In this document: positions 32,903-41,297 of the stretch, piece after piece
Position numbering within the stretch: the first letter of the stretch is position 1
Layout of the letters: every line of letters begins with the position of its first letter
The notes under the pieces: model-generated
The model's input: only the letters and a program-made list of their open reading frames with translations
Told to the model about the DNA's origin: nothing
Database searches by the model: none
Position numbers and translations under genes: made by a program
Assembly (NCBI GenBank): GCA_943330855.2
Contig: CALQJI020000033.1
Coordinates: 1 to 51,547, forward strand
Source of the DNA: Klebsiella pneumoniae
Lineage (GTDB): Bacteria > Verrucomicrobiota > Verrucomicrobiia > Limisphaerales > SXTU01
Reading direction: 5' to 3'
DNA: 51,547 bases

Positions 32903-33949
32903 TCAGCCGCCCAAAGCCACCGTTTGCCGTCCCAAAAATTCGCCCAGCGTCGCTAGCGCCGTGCGGCCTTCCGACTCCGGCAGGACGGCGAGGGATTGGT
33001 TTGCGGTGGCGATGAATTGGAAGATGACACGGCGGGATTCCTTGAGCGCGTCATACTGTTGCAGCAGGACGAGCACCTTCTCCAAGTGGTGCGGACGCCA
33101 CGCCTGCACCAGCTCGCGAAGCCGGGCCTTCTCCTCCGCGCTCGCGCGTTCCAACACCACCAGAATGGGGAGCGTGAGCTTGCCGCTGGCGAGGTCCGTG
33201 CCGAGGGACTTGCCCACGCTGACCTCGGAGCCGAACACGTCCACGCAATCGTCGTATATCTGATACGCCGTGCCCAACGCCATGCCGTAGTCGCGCAACG
33301 CCCTGCGCTCCGCCTCCGCTGCCCCGGAGAGCAGCGCGCCCAGCTCGCACGAAAGTGCGAACAGCTCGGCGGTCTTCATCCCCAGCACCTTAAAATACTC
33401 CGCGCGGCTCACCTCGAAATTCAGCCGGCGGTGCGTCTGGAGAATCTCGCCCGAGCAGACCGTGTTCGTGGCCGACGCCACCGCGCGGCAGATGACGGGC
33501 GTGGGGAAACTGGCCGCCAGCCGGAGCGAGTGCGCGAAGAGGCAGTCGCCCACCAGCACGGAAATTTCGTTGCCCCAGTTCGCCGCCAGCGTCGGGCGGC
33601 GGCGGCGGATTTCCGCCGAGTCCATCACATCGTCGTGGACGAGGGTGGCCAGATGCACCATCTCGATCACGACGGCGACGGTGACGTGGTCATCCGTGGT
33701 GCGACCCGCAGCATTGGCCGCGAGCGCGACGAGTGCGGGGCGGAGCTGCTTGCCCTGATTCGAGAGTGCGTAGCGGGCGTAGGCCGAAATCTCCGGGTCA
33801 AACGCCCCGACCTGCTCCTCCAGCCGACGCGACACCGCGTCGAGAAAGGGTTGCACAGGCTCCACGATCCGCTTCCAGACGGCGCGGGAATCTTCGGGAG
33901 TCGAACTGGGAGGCGGGGCAGTCGCCGTGTTGCTGCCGGCAGCGAGCAT
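32903..33949 (-). CDS. Polyprenyl diphosphate synthase
   Basis: 348 residues, trans-isoprenyl diphosphate synthase fold. First Asp-rich motif LVHDDVMDSAEIRRRRPT (about 103-120), second motif YQIYDDCVDVFG (about 230), plus GKQLRPALVAL and GKSLGTDLASGKLTLP. It elongates farnesyl or geranylgeranyl diphosphate with IPP to a long all-trans chain, most likely the menaquinone or ubiquinone side chain. It is the first gene of an operon with the ECF sigma and anti-sigma genes, an unusual coupling of isoprenoid supply to an envelope-type sigma factor. It may provide substrate for the UbiA protein at 24959. Confidence 0.92.
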   Translation of the reverse strand: MLAAGSNTATAPPPSSTPEDSRAVWKRIVEPVQPFLDAVSRRLEEQVGAFDPEISAYARYALSNQGKQLRPALVALAANAAGRTTDDHVTVAVVIEMVHLATLVHDDVMDSAEIRRRRPTLAANWGNEISVLVGDCLFAHSLRLAASFPTPVICRAVASATNTVCSGEILQTHRRLNFEVSRAEYFKVLGMKTAELFALSCELGALLSGAAEAERRALRDYGMALGTAYQIYDDCVDVFGSEVSVGKSLGTDLASGKLTLPILVVLERASAEEKARLRELVQAWRPHHLEKVLVLLQQYDALKESRRVIFQFIATANQSLAVLPESEGRTALATLGEFLGRQTVALGG

Positions 33950-34033
33950 TGTGGCGCGAAGCTAGGTGGGCATCCGGGGCAAGTCAAAGCTTATGGCCAC
34001 CACGGCGCCCAGCCAGCCAAGGCTGGCATTTTT

Positions 34034-34178
34034 AGCCACGGATGGAACACGGAATAAACACGGATGGGCACGCAGTGGTTGGGTTGCACGCCGGGTTGTT
34101 GGGCCGTGGAATCGGATTCCCCGCCGCACGCCTTGTCTTCATCCGTATCCGTGTTTCATCCGTGTTCCATCCGTGGCT
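34034..34178. repeat. Family A palindromic element upstream of larB
   Basis: Arms AGCCACGGATGGAACACGGA… (34034-34067) and …TTTCATCCGTGTTCCATCCG followed by TGGCT (34141-34178) are near-perfect inverse copies around a unique 73-bp spacer. It occupies most of the 294-bp gap between the divergent polyprenyl synthase and larB genes and ends 65 bp before the larB ATG. Confidence 0.9.
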
Positions 34179-34243
34179 AAAGAATCCTCCCGGGTAAGAA
34201 TTCAGACTTCATTCCCCCTCGCCGCTGCCTCATCCTTCAGTCT

Positions 34244-35008
34244 ATGACCGCCGAACAAGCCGCCTCCCTCCTCGACGCCTTCCGCGCTGGCACCACCAGC
34301 CGCGACGAGGCGCTCCGCGCCTTCCAAGCCGCGCCCGTCGCCGACCTCGGCTTCGCGCAGGTGGACACGCATCGCGCGCTGCGGAAGGGCTTTCCTGAAG
34401 TCATCTTCGGCGCGGGCAAGACGCCGGCACAGATCGCTGCCATCGCGGGCAAGCTCGTCGAACGCGAGCAGAACGTCCTCGTCACGCGGCTCACGCCGGA
34501 GGCGGCGCGGCTGCTCAAACGTAAGTTCAAGCACGCCGTCTGGCACGAGGCCGCGCGGGCCGTGACCATCGAGAAGAAACCGTTACCCAAACGCCCCGGC
34601 ATCATCGCCGTGGTCTGCGCCGGCACCAGCGACCTGCCTGTGGCCGACGAAGCCGCCATCACCGCCGAGGTCATGGGCAACCGCGTCGAGCGCATCACCG
34701 ACGTGGGCGTGGCCGGGCTGCACCGGTTACTCGGCAAGTTGGAAAACCTCCAGCGCGCGAACGTGCTCGTGGTCTGCGCTGGGATGGAAGGCGCGTTGCC
34801 CAGTGTGGTGGCCGGCCTCGTGTCGAAGCCCGTCATCGCCGTGCCCACCAGCATCGGTTACGGTGCGGCCTTCGGCGGCGTGGCGGCGTTGCTCGGGATG
34901 CTCACGAGCTGCGGCAGCGGCGTGACGGTGGTGAACATTGATAACGGCTTCGGGGGCGGCTACGCGGCGAGCCAGATCAACGCCCTGGCGGCCGCCGCGA
35001 CCCGGTAG
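34244..35008 (+). CDS. larB: Pyridinium-3,5-biscarboxylic acid mononucleotide synthase
   Basis: 254 residues, full length for LarB. LarB carboxylates and hydrolyses nicotinic acid adenine dinucleotide in the first step of nickel-pincer nucleotide synthesis, the cofactor of lactate racemase-type enzymes. The C-terminal PurE-like half carries [20 protein letters not shown] (about 120), [27 protein letters not shown] and [20 protein letters not shown]. The N-terminal part has [26 protein letters not shown]. LarC and LarE are not in the window. The TAG stop is supplied by the first bases of a family C repeat (GTAGGGCGAG). Confidence 0.93.
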   Translation: MTAEQAASLLDAFRAGTTSRDEALRAFQAAPVADLGFAQVDTHRALRKGFPEVIFGAGKTPAQIAAIAGKLVEREQNVLVTRLTPEAARLLKRKFKHAVWHEAARAVTIEKKPLPKRPGIIAVVCAGTSDLPVADEAAITAEVMGNRVERITDVGVAGLHRLLGKLENLQRANVLVVCAGMEGALPSVVAGLVSKPVIAVPTSIGYGAAFGGVAALLGMLTSCGSGVTVVNIDNGFGGGYAASQINALAAAATR

Positions 35009-35134
35009 GGCGAGACTCCGTCGAGCCACCATTTCGAGCGCAGCAAGTTTCTCGCACGCACGGCACACGAAAGAAACTCGCTGCCCTCGCGCCTCCTTCG
35101 TCGGCAAATGGGGTTCGCCGGAGTCTCACCCTAC
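35005..35134. repeat. Family C palindromic element after larB
   Basis: GTAGGGCGAGACTCCGTCGA… (35005-35030) and CGGAGTCTCACCCTAC (35119-35134) are inverse arms, 16 bp with one mismatch, around an 88-bp spacer. The TAG in its first five bases is the larB stop codon. A lone arm of the same family is at 15973-15995. Confidence 0.88.
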
Positions 35135-35175
35135 CTCAGTGAATTCACCCTGCGACCTCGCGTCCTTTCTTCCTC

Positions 35176-36504
35176 ATGTTCAAGCCGCTGCTTCTCTGTG
35201 TGCTCGTCGCCGTGCCCGCCTCGCACGGCGCGGCGGCGGACAAGTCAGCGGCGGCGGCGATGACCATTCTCCGCGCGCACTGCTTCAGTTGCCACAACGT
35301 CGAGAAGCAGCGCGGCCAGCTTGACCTGACTTCACGCGAAGCAGCGCTGAAAGGCGGCGAGAACGGCCCGGTGCTCAAGCCCGGCAAAGGCTCTGACAGC
35401 CCGCTCATCAAGTCGCTCGCGGCAGGCGCGGACCCGCACATGCCGCCCAAGAAGCAGCTCCCCGAGGCGCTCATTGCCACGTTGCGCGCTTGGGTGAACG
35501 CCGGCGCTCCGTGGGACGCGGGCGTGCTCAAGCTCCTCACCCGCGAGACGAAGTCCGACGAACTCAAAACCCTCCCCGCCAGCTACACGCCCGTGCTCGC
35601 CGTCGCGCTCTCGGCGGATGGCAAACGCCTCGCCAGCGCGCGCGGCAATCAGCTTCTCATCCACACGCTCGGCACCACGAACCGCACCCTCACCGCCACG
35701 CTCACCGGCGCGCGCGACGCCATCCAAAGCGTCGCGTGGAGCGCGGACGGGCGCTGGCTCGCGGCGGGCGAGTTCCGCCGCGTGCTGCTCTTCGATGCGC
35801 AGACGCTCCAGCCCTTCGGCACGCTCGACAAGCCGCTGGCTGGCCGCGCCACCGCCGTCGCGTTCACGCCGGACGGCAGCACGCTCGCCGTCGCGGACAG
35901 TCCCGGCGGCGCACCGGGGCAAGTTCACTTGTGGAAGCTGGGCGATGAAAAACCCTTCACCTCCTGGACCGCGCACAACGACAGCATCCTTGACCTGAAA
36001 ATCAGCGCCAACGGCAAACTCCTCGCCACCGGCAGCGCGGACAAACTCGCGCGCGTCTGGAACCTCGCGACGCAGAAGGAAGTCGCGAAACTCGAAGGCC
36101 ACACCAGCTACGTGCAAGCCGTTGCGTTCGGGAAGGACGACGCTGTGCTGGCCACCGGCGGTGCGGACAAGGAAATCAAGATTTGGGACATCGCCACCTC
36201 CGGCCGCGAGGGTTCCTTCTCGAACCGCAGCGCTGCCGTCACGGCGCTGCATTGGACCACCGGCGGCACCAACCTGCTGGCCGTGGCCGAAGACGGCACC
36301 GCCGTGACCATCACGGACATCAAGCGCCACTCGGGCGAGCAATCCTCCGCGCCCGGCACCGAGCGCAAGCTCTCCGCCATCGGCGACGTGCTCTACGCCG
36401 TCACCGCCACGGCGGATGCGAAGACCATCTTCGCCGGCTGCCACGACGGCAGCGTATATATCTGGGAGGGAGCGAAGGCGGCGACGAAGCTGGAGGGGAA
36501 ATGA
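35176..36504 (+). CDS. Secreted cytochrome-c/WD40 protein
   Basis: 442 residues with a Sec signal (MFKPLLLCVLVAVPASHGAA). Residues 25-115 form a planctomycete-type cytochrome c domain with the heme motif CFSCHN (about 36) and a possible Met ligand in PHMPPKKQLP. Residues 130-440 contain about seven WD40 repeats (VLAVALSADGKRLASARG; ILDLKISANGKLLATGSADK; VQAVAFGKDDAVLATGGADK), enough for one beta-propeller. This fusion is characteristic of Planctomycetota and Verrucomicrobiota. The heme suggests periplasmic redox chemistry and the propeller a docking surface; the substrate is unknown. Confidence 0.87.
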   Translation: MFKPLLLCVLVAVPASHGAAADKSAAAAMTILRAHCFSCHNVEKQRGQLDLTSREAALKGGENGPVLKPGKGSDSPLIKSLAAGADPHMPPKKQLPEALIATLRAWVNAGAPWDAGVLKLLTRETKSDELKTLPASYTPVLAVALSADGKRLASARGNQLLIHTLGTTNRTLTATLTGARDAIQSVAWSADGRWLAAGEFRRVLLFDAQTLQPFGTLDKPLAGRATAVAFTPDGSTLAVADSPGGAPGQVHLWKLGDEKPFTSWTAHNDSILDLKISANGKLLATGSADKLARVWNLATQKEVAKLEGHTSYVQAVAFGKDDAVLATGGADKEIKIWDIATSGREGSFSNRSAAVTALHWTTGGTNLLAVAEDGTAVTITDIKRHSGEQSSAPGTERKLSAIGDVLYAVTATADAKTIFAGCHDGSVYIWEGAKAATKLEGK

Positions 36505-36625
36505 TTCCTGGCCGCCGCAGCCAACCCGCGTCTCGCACGGCAAACCAAGCTCGACCGCACGGCCCTGGCGCGCGAACTTGACACCGAAGTGCAGCAGCTC
36601 CACGCACGCCGGCACCCGCTTGCTC

Positions 36626-37303
36626 ATGAAAGTCATTGTCACCTGTGGCCCCAGCTTCGAGCCGATTGACGAAGTCCGCCGCCTCACGAACTTCTCCACC
36701 GGCGAACTCGGTGTGCAGCTCACTGAGCAACTCGCCGCTGCCGGGCACGAGGTCATTTGCCTCAAGGGCAGCGGGGCGACGCACCCCGGCCCCACGCCCA
36801 ACCCGCGCGTCCGGCTCCGCGCCTTCGACACGAACGACGACCTGCTCGCGCAGCTTCGCGAACACAGCCAGGCGCGTGACATCGGGGCGGTCTTCCACTG
36901 CGCGGCGTTGTGTGATTATCGCATCGCCTCCGTGCGGAACGAAGCCGGAGAAACCTGTGACGCCGCGAAGATTGCCAGCCGCACCGGTGCGCTGACCTTG
37001 CAGCTCGCGCCCGCGACCAAGGTCATCCACGAGCTGCGCCCGCTCTTCCCACACAGCCAATTGGTCGGGTGGAAATACGAGCTGACCGGCACGCGCGACG
37101 AGGCCTTGGCCAAGGTCCGCCGCCAATTCACCGAAGCCCACACCGACTACTGCGTGCTCAACGGCCGTGCCGCTGGCGAAGGCTTCACGCTCTGCGACCC
37201 GACCAGCGCGCTCACGCACGCTGCGAGCAAAGCAGATTTATGCACCGCATTGGTGGCGTGGCTCGCCACGCTCGCACCCGTCCCCGGGCGGGCGGAGGGA
37301 TAG
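36626..37303 (+). CDS. Stand-alone phosphopantothenate-cysteine ligase-like protein (CoaB/DFP domain)
   Basis: 225 residues from ATG 36626 (MKVIVTCGPSFEPIDEVRRLTNFSTG). The Rossmann-like CoaB fold is visible: TCGPSFEPID at the N-terminus as the nucleotide loop, NFSTGELG replacing the more common NxSSGxxG, AVFHCAALCDYR, and LVGWKYELTG near the position of the eukaryote-like FKLET. Most bacteria fuse CoaB to the CoaC decarboxylase; here no CoaC domain is present before or after it. It would join cysteine to 4'-phosphopantothenate in CoA synthesis if active. It is 121 bp downstream of the WD40 gene on the same strand. Confidence 0.8.
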   Translation: MKVIVTCGPSFEPIDEVRRLTNFSTGELGVQLTEQLAAAGHEVICLKGSGATHPGPTPNPRVRLRAFDTNDDLLAQLREHSQARDIGAVFHCAALCDYRIASVRNEAGETCDAAKIASRTGALTLQLAPATKVIHELRPLFPHSQLVGWKYELTGTRDEALAKVRRQFTEAHTDYCVLNGRAAGEGFTLCDPTSALTHAASKADLCTALVAWLATLAPVPGRAEG

Positions 37304-37430
37304 CGACCGCTCCAAGTGAATCCCCTCTCTGGTCTCGCGTCATTCCTTGCCATGCTCACTCGCCAACCCCTGCGCGCCCCGTTTTTCGCGTGTCGCCACG
37401 GCGGCGGGCATGACTGTGAAAACTGATTTT

Positions 37431-37526
37431 TTGCCACTGATGAAACACCGATTGAACACCGATAGAGAAAGCGGCGAAGGCGTTGGCCGTTTTCATCTGT
37501 GTTTCATCTGTGTTTCATCTGTGGCT
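37431..37526. repeat. Family A palindromic element supplying a start codon
   Basis: Arm 1 GCCACTGATGAAACACCGAT… (from about 37433) and arm 2 …TTTCATCTGTGTTTCATCTG followed by TGGCT (37493-37526) are diverged inverse copies. The GTG of arm 2's final GTGGCT (37521-37523) is the best start codon for the following lipoprotein gene. Confidence 0.82.
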
Positions 37527-40091
37527 AAAAACGTCTTCCTCGGTGGCCTGCTGGCTGCGCTTCTCACCGCCTGCACGCAGCCGCAGAAGTCGTCTTCACC
37601 GTCCGCCCCAGCCCCGCTCCGCGCCGTCACTTCACTCGCCGCCTTCCCGGCGGAACTGCCACTCCTCGCTGGCTCCGCGCCGCATCGCATCCTCGTGACG
37701 GGCACGGACAAGGACGGCTTCGAACGGCCCGCGCCCGCTAAGTTTTCCTCCGACAATCCGGCGGTCGCCACCGTCGGGCCGGACGGCAAGGTGCGCCCGC
37801 TCGCCGCCGGGGCCGCGAACATCACCGCGAAGTTCGGGGGCAAGTCCGCGAGCGTGAAGGTCACGGTGTGGAGCGCGGGACTTCGGCCCGCAGTAGCCAC
37901 GGCCATCGGCACGGCCACGAACTCCGCGACCGCCTCGCCCAGTCAGCCGCGCTCCGTGGACATGGCGGGCACAGGCCCCCACGTCAGCTTCATCAACGAC
38001 GTGATGCCCATCCTCAGCAAGGCCGGCTGCAACTCGGGCAGTTGCCACGCGAAGGCCGACGGGCAGAACGGTTTCAAGCTCACCATCTTCGCCTACGACC
38101 CGCGCGCGGACTACCACAGCATCATCAAGGGCGCGCGCGGCCGTCGCGTGTTCCCAGCCTTCCCCGAGGAGAGCCTGCTGCTCAAGAAAGCCACGCTCGC
38201 CGTGCCGCACGACGGCGGCCTGCGCATCGAGCGCGACTCCGAGGAGTTCCGCACGCTGGCGAACTGGATTGCGCAGGGGATGCCCTACACGCGCACGAAC
38301 GAACCGTCGCTGCTGGGCATCGAAGTCTTCCCGAAAGAGCGCCGCTACCGTCGCGAGTCGAAACAACCGCTCCTCATCCAAGCCCGCTACTCCGACGGCG
38401 CGGTGCGCGACGTGACCGACTTAGCGGAGTATCTCTCGAACGAAAAGTCGCTCGTCACGGTGGACGACGGGGGCGCGCTCACTGTGGGGAAGTTCAGCGG
38501 CGAAGGCGCGGTGGTCGCGCGCTTCCTCGGACGCGTGGCCGTGAGCACGGTCATGGTGCCGAGCGACCGCTCGTTGCCAGCGGAACAGTTCGCCGCGCTG
38601 CCGGTGGGCAACGACATTGACCGCCTCGTCTATCAACGGCTCCAGAAGCTCGGCCACTTACCGTCCGCTATTTGCACCGACGCCGAGTTCCTCCGGCGCG
38701 CGTCGCTCGACACCATCGGCACCCTGCCCACGGCGGACGAAGCGCTGGCCTTCCTCGAAGACAAATCGCCGGACAAGCGCGCCAAGCTCATTGACCGTCT
38801 GCTCGACCATCCCGCGTGGGCCGACCATTGGGCAGTGAAGTGGGGCGACCTCGTGCGTGGCAACCCGTTCCGCGTCGGCGTGAAACCGGTCTTCCTCATG
38901 GACCAGTGGCTGCGCGATTCCTTCCGGCAGAACAAGCCTTACGACCAGTTCGTGCGCGAGCTGCTCACCGCGCAGGGCAGCACGCACAAGACCGGCCCGC
39001 CCGCGCTCTTCCGCGACAAACGCACGCCGGAGGATGCCAGCGGCTTCGTAAGCCAAGTCTTCCTCGGCGTCCGGCTGGAGTGCGCCAAGTGCCACCACCA
39101 CCCGAACGAAAAGTGGGACCAGAAAGACTACTACCAGTTCGCCGCCTTCTTCAGCGGCACGCGCCGCAAGGGCCAGGGCATCTCGGCCCCCATCAGCGGC
39201 GAGCCGGAATACATCTGGGCCACCTCCACCGTCGCGATGAAGCACCCTGTCACCGGCGAAGACCTAAAACCCCGCGCGCCCGACGGCCCCGAGGTGACTA
39301 TCGCGACCGGCGCCGACCCGCGCGCCGTGCTGGTGGACTGGATGGTTGCGCCGGAGAACCCGCTCTTCGCCCGCGCCGCCGTGAACCGCGTGTGGAACGC
39401 CTTCTTCGGCCGCGGCATCGTGGACCCGGTGGACGATTTCCGCGCCTCGAACCCGCCGACCAACGAGCCGCTCCTCGACTGGCTGGCGAAGGACTTCGTC
39501 GCGCACCAGTTCGACCTCAAGCACTTGATGCGAACCCTCCTGCGCTCGCATACCTACCAGCTCAGTTCCGCCGCCAACGAAACCAACGTGGGCGACACGA
39601 GGAACTTCTCCCGCAGTTACCGCCGTCGCCTGCCCGCTGAAGTCCTGCTCGACGCCGTCGCGCAAGTGACCGGCACGCGCGAGAGCTTCACCGGCCTGCC
39701 GGAAGGTTCCCGCGCGCTCCAGACGTGGAACCACATGTTGAGCAGCGAATTCCTCGACGCCTTCGGTCGCCCGAACAGCAGCGCCGAGTGCCCCTGCGAG
39801 CGCGACGCCCGGCCCAGCATGGTGCAAGCGTTGCACATGATGAACTCCACGAAGCTGAACACGAAGGTCATCGCCAGCGATGGCCGCGCGCGCTTGCTCG
39901 CCGCCAGCAAGGCGACCGAGGAGGACATCGTGCGCGACCTCTACCTCAGCGCCTACAACCGCAAGCCCACCGCCGAGGAACTCGCGCTCGCGCTGAAAGC
40001 CTTCACCGCGAAGGACGCCACCCGCCAATCCGCCGCCGAGGACATCCTCTGGGCGCTGCTCAACTCGGCGGAGTTTGTGTTCAATCACTGA
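37521..40091 (+). CDS. DUF1549/DUF1553 surface lipoprotein with Ig-like domains
   Basis: 856 residues from GTG 37521. This start gives a lipoprotein signal (FLGGLLAALLTAC, lipobox Cys 18); upstream ATGs at 37410 and 37440 would add repeat-encoded residues. Order: BIG2-like Ig domain (VTGTDKDGFERPAPAKFSSD), repeat-derived linker, cytochrome-like region with CNSGSCH, second Ig-like domain (LIQARYSDGAVRDVTDLAEY), DUF1549 (NDIDRLVYQRLQKLGHLPSA … LECAKCHHHPNEKWDQKDYY) and DUF1553 (RAAVNRVWNAFFGRGIVDPV … AEVLLDAVAQVTGT). CAKCH and CNSGSCH could bind heme. These proteins usually pair with a DUF1501 sulfatase-like gene; here an SGNH hydrolase follows instead, 33 bp downstream. Role unknown; probably surface degradation. 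Confidence 0.88.
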   Translation: MAKNVFLGGLLAALLTACTQPQKSSSPSAPAPLRAVTSLAAFPAELPLLAGSAPHRILVTGTDKDGFERPAPAKFSSDNPAVATVGPDGKVRPLAAGAANITAKFGGKSASVKVTVWSAGLRPAVATAIGTATNSATASPSQPRSVDMAGTGPHVSFINDVMPILSKAGCNSGSCHAKADGQNGFKLTIFAYDPRADYHSIIKGARGRRVFPAFPEESLLLKKATLAVPHDGGLRIERDSEEFRTLANWIAQGMPYTRTNEPSLLGIEVFPKERRYRRESKQPLLIQARYSDGAVRDVTDLAEYLSNEKSLVTVDDGGALTVGKFSGEGAVVARFLGRVAVSTVMVPSDRSLPAEQFAALPVGNDIDRLVYQRLQKLGHLPSAICTDAEFLRRASLDTIGTLPTADEALAFLEDKSPDKRAKLIDRLLDHPAWADHWAVKWGDLVRGNPFRVGVKPVFLMDQWLRDSFRQNKPYDQFVRELLTAQGSTHKTGPPALFRDKRTPEDASGFVSQVFLGVRLECAKCHHHPNEKWDQKDYYQFAAFFSGTRRKGQGISAPISGEPEYIWATSTVAMKHPVTGEDLKPRAPDGPEVTIATGADPRAVLVDWMVAPENPLFARAAVNRVWNAFFGRGIVDPVDDFRASNPPTNEPLLDWLAKDFVAHQFDLKHLMRTLLRSHTYQLSSAANETNVGDTRNFSRSYRRRLPAEVLLDAVAQVTGTRESFTGLPEGSRALQTWNHMLSSEFLDAFGRPNSSAECPCERDARPSMVQALHMMNSTKLNTKVIASDGRARLLAASKATEEDIVRDLYLSAYNRKPTAEELALALKAFTAKDATRQSAAEDILWALLNSAEFVFNH
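37870..37955. repeat. Family E-like element inside the lipoprotein coding sequence
   Basis: GGAGCGCGGGACTTCGGCCC… (37870-37893) resembles the family E arms at 8103 and 19421, and CAGCCGCGCTCC (37944-37955) is a partial inverse arm. It is translated as WSAGLRPAV…SQPRSV, an Ala/Thr/Ser-rich linker between the first Ig-like domain and the cytochrome-like domain. Confidence 0.6.
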
Positions 40092-40124
40092 GCCCGCAGT
40101 TTTCTCAAGCCAACACGACACCCC

Positions 40125-41237
40125 ATGAAACCATTGTTCCTCGTCACGCTCTTGTTCGCCACGCCGCTGCTCGCCCAGCAGCAACCCGCGCCGAAGCCTC
40201 CGGCTGCTAAGCCCGCCCCCATCGAGGTCGCGTGGCACGATGTCACCAAGTGGGGCGTGGAAGGTCGCGGCTGGGGCGACCAGGAGCGCAAGCGCTGGTT
40301 CGACCGTCTCCCCGCGAAGGCCGAGGGCAAAGTCACGCCCGCCGTGTGGAGTTTGAGCCGCGACAGCGCAGGGATGATGGTGCGCTTCCAGACCGACGCG
40401 AAATCCATCCACGCCCGCTACACGCTCTCGAAGACCAACCTCGCCATGCCGCACATGCCCGCCACCGGCGTCAGCGGCCTCGACCTTTATGCACGCAACG
40501 ACAAGGGCGAGTGGCGTTGGGTGCAAGTCACGCGGCCCAACTCGGCGAAGGTCGAGGCCGTGATCATCAGCGACCTCGCCCCCGGCCTGCGCGAATACGC
40601 CGCCTACCTGCCGCTCTACAACGGCATCGAGTCGCTCGAGATCGGCGTGCCGGCGGGCGCGAAGTTCGAGGGGTTGGCCCCGCGCACGGCCAAGCCGGTC
40701 ATCTTCTACGGCACCTCCATCACGCACGGCGCGTGCGCGTCGCGACCCGGCATGGTGCACACGGCCATTCTCGGCCGCCGATTGGACCGCCCCGTGATGA
40801 ACATCGGCTTCTCCGGCAACGGCCGCATGGACACCGCCGTGGGCGACCTGCTCACGGAAATTGACGCTGCCGTGTATGTGATCGATTGCCTGCCGAACAT
40901 GCAACCCGCCGACGTAACGGCGAAGTGTGTGCCACTGGTAAAACAACTCCGCGCCGCGCGGCCGAACACGCCCATCGTGCTCGTCGAGGACCGGCGCTTC
41001 ACGAATGACTGGATCACCCCCGCGAAGAAGAAGTTTCACGACGACAATCACGCCGCGCTGCGTGCGGCCTTCGAGCAATTGAAGAAGGAGGGGGTCACCA
41101 AGCTGCACTACATCGCCGGCGACCATCTCTACGGCGACGACACCGAGGGCGCCACCGACGCCTCGCACGCCAACGACCTCGGCTTCATGCGGCAGGCGGA
41201 TATCTTCGAGCCGGTGCTCCGCACGGCGCTCAAGTAG
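40125..41237 (+). CDS. Secreted SGNH/GDSL hydrolase with N-terminal beta-sandwich
   Basis: 370 residues; signal peptide MKPLFLVTLLFATPLLAQQ. Residues 35-175 form a jelly-roll-like accessory domain (AVWSLSRDSAGMMVRFQTDA; GLDLYARNDKGEWRWVQVT). The catalytic domain starts VIFYGTSITHGACAS (block I, Ser about 192), with NIGFSGNGRMD (block II/III) and a C-terminal DASHANDLG (catalytic Asp/His). This arrangement is typical of SGNH_hydro-type carbohydrate esterases, so a plausible role is deacetylation of polysaccharides in the periplasm or outside. Probably co-transcribed with the DUF1549 lipoprotein (33-bp gap). Confidence 0.88.
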   Translation: MKPLFLVTLLFATPLLAQQQPAPKPPAAKPAPIEVAWHDVTKWGVEGRGWGDQERKRWFDRLPAKAEGKVTPAVWSLSRDSAGMMVRFQTDAKSIHARYTLSKTNLAMPHMPATGVSGLDLYARNDKGEWRWVQVTRPNSAKVEAVIISDLAPGLREYAAYLPLYNGIESLEIGVPAGAKFEGLAPRTAKPVIFYGTSITHGACASRPGMVHTAILGRRLDRPVMNIGFSGNGRMDTAVGDLLTEIDAAVYVIDCLPNMQPADVTAKCVPLVKQLRAARPNTPIVLVEDRRFTNDWITPAKKKFHDDNHAALRAAFEQLKKEGVTKLHYIAGDHLYGDDTEGATDASHANDLGFMRQADIFEPVLRTALK

Positions 41238-41297
41238 CCAGGGGCTTCAGACTCCCGTCCGTCTCAACCGCTTTGGCGGCGGTTTGTGCCTCGGTGG

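Noticed and set aside
36501..36581. Small frame starting at ATG 36501 after the WD40 gene
   Set aside because: Arg/Gln/Pro-rich, overlapping the WD40 stop, and without protein-like character.
39264..41168. 634-residue minus-strand open frame
   Set aside because: Antisense of the DUF1553 region and the SGNH hydrolase. No motif, and composition typical of a shadow frame.
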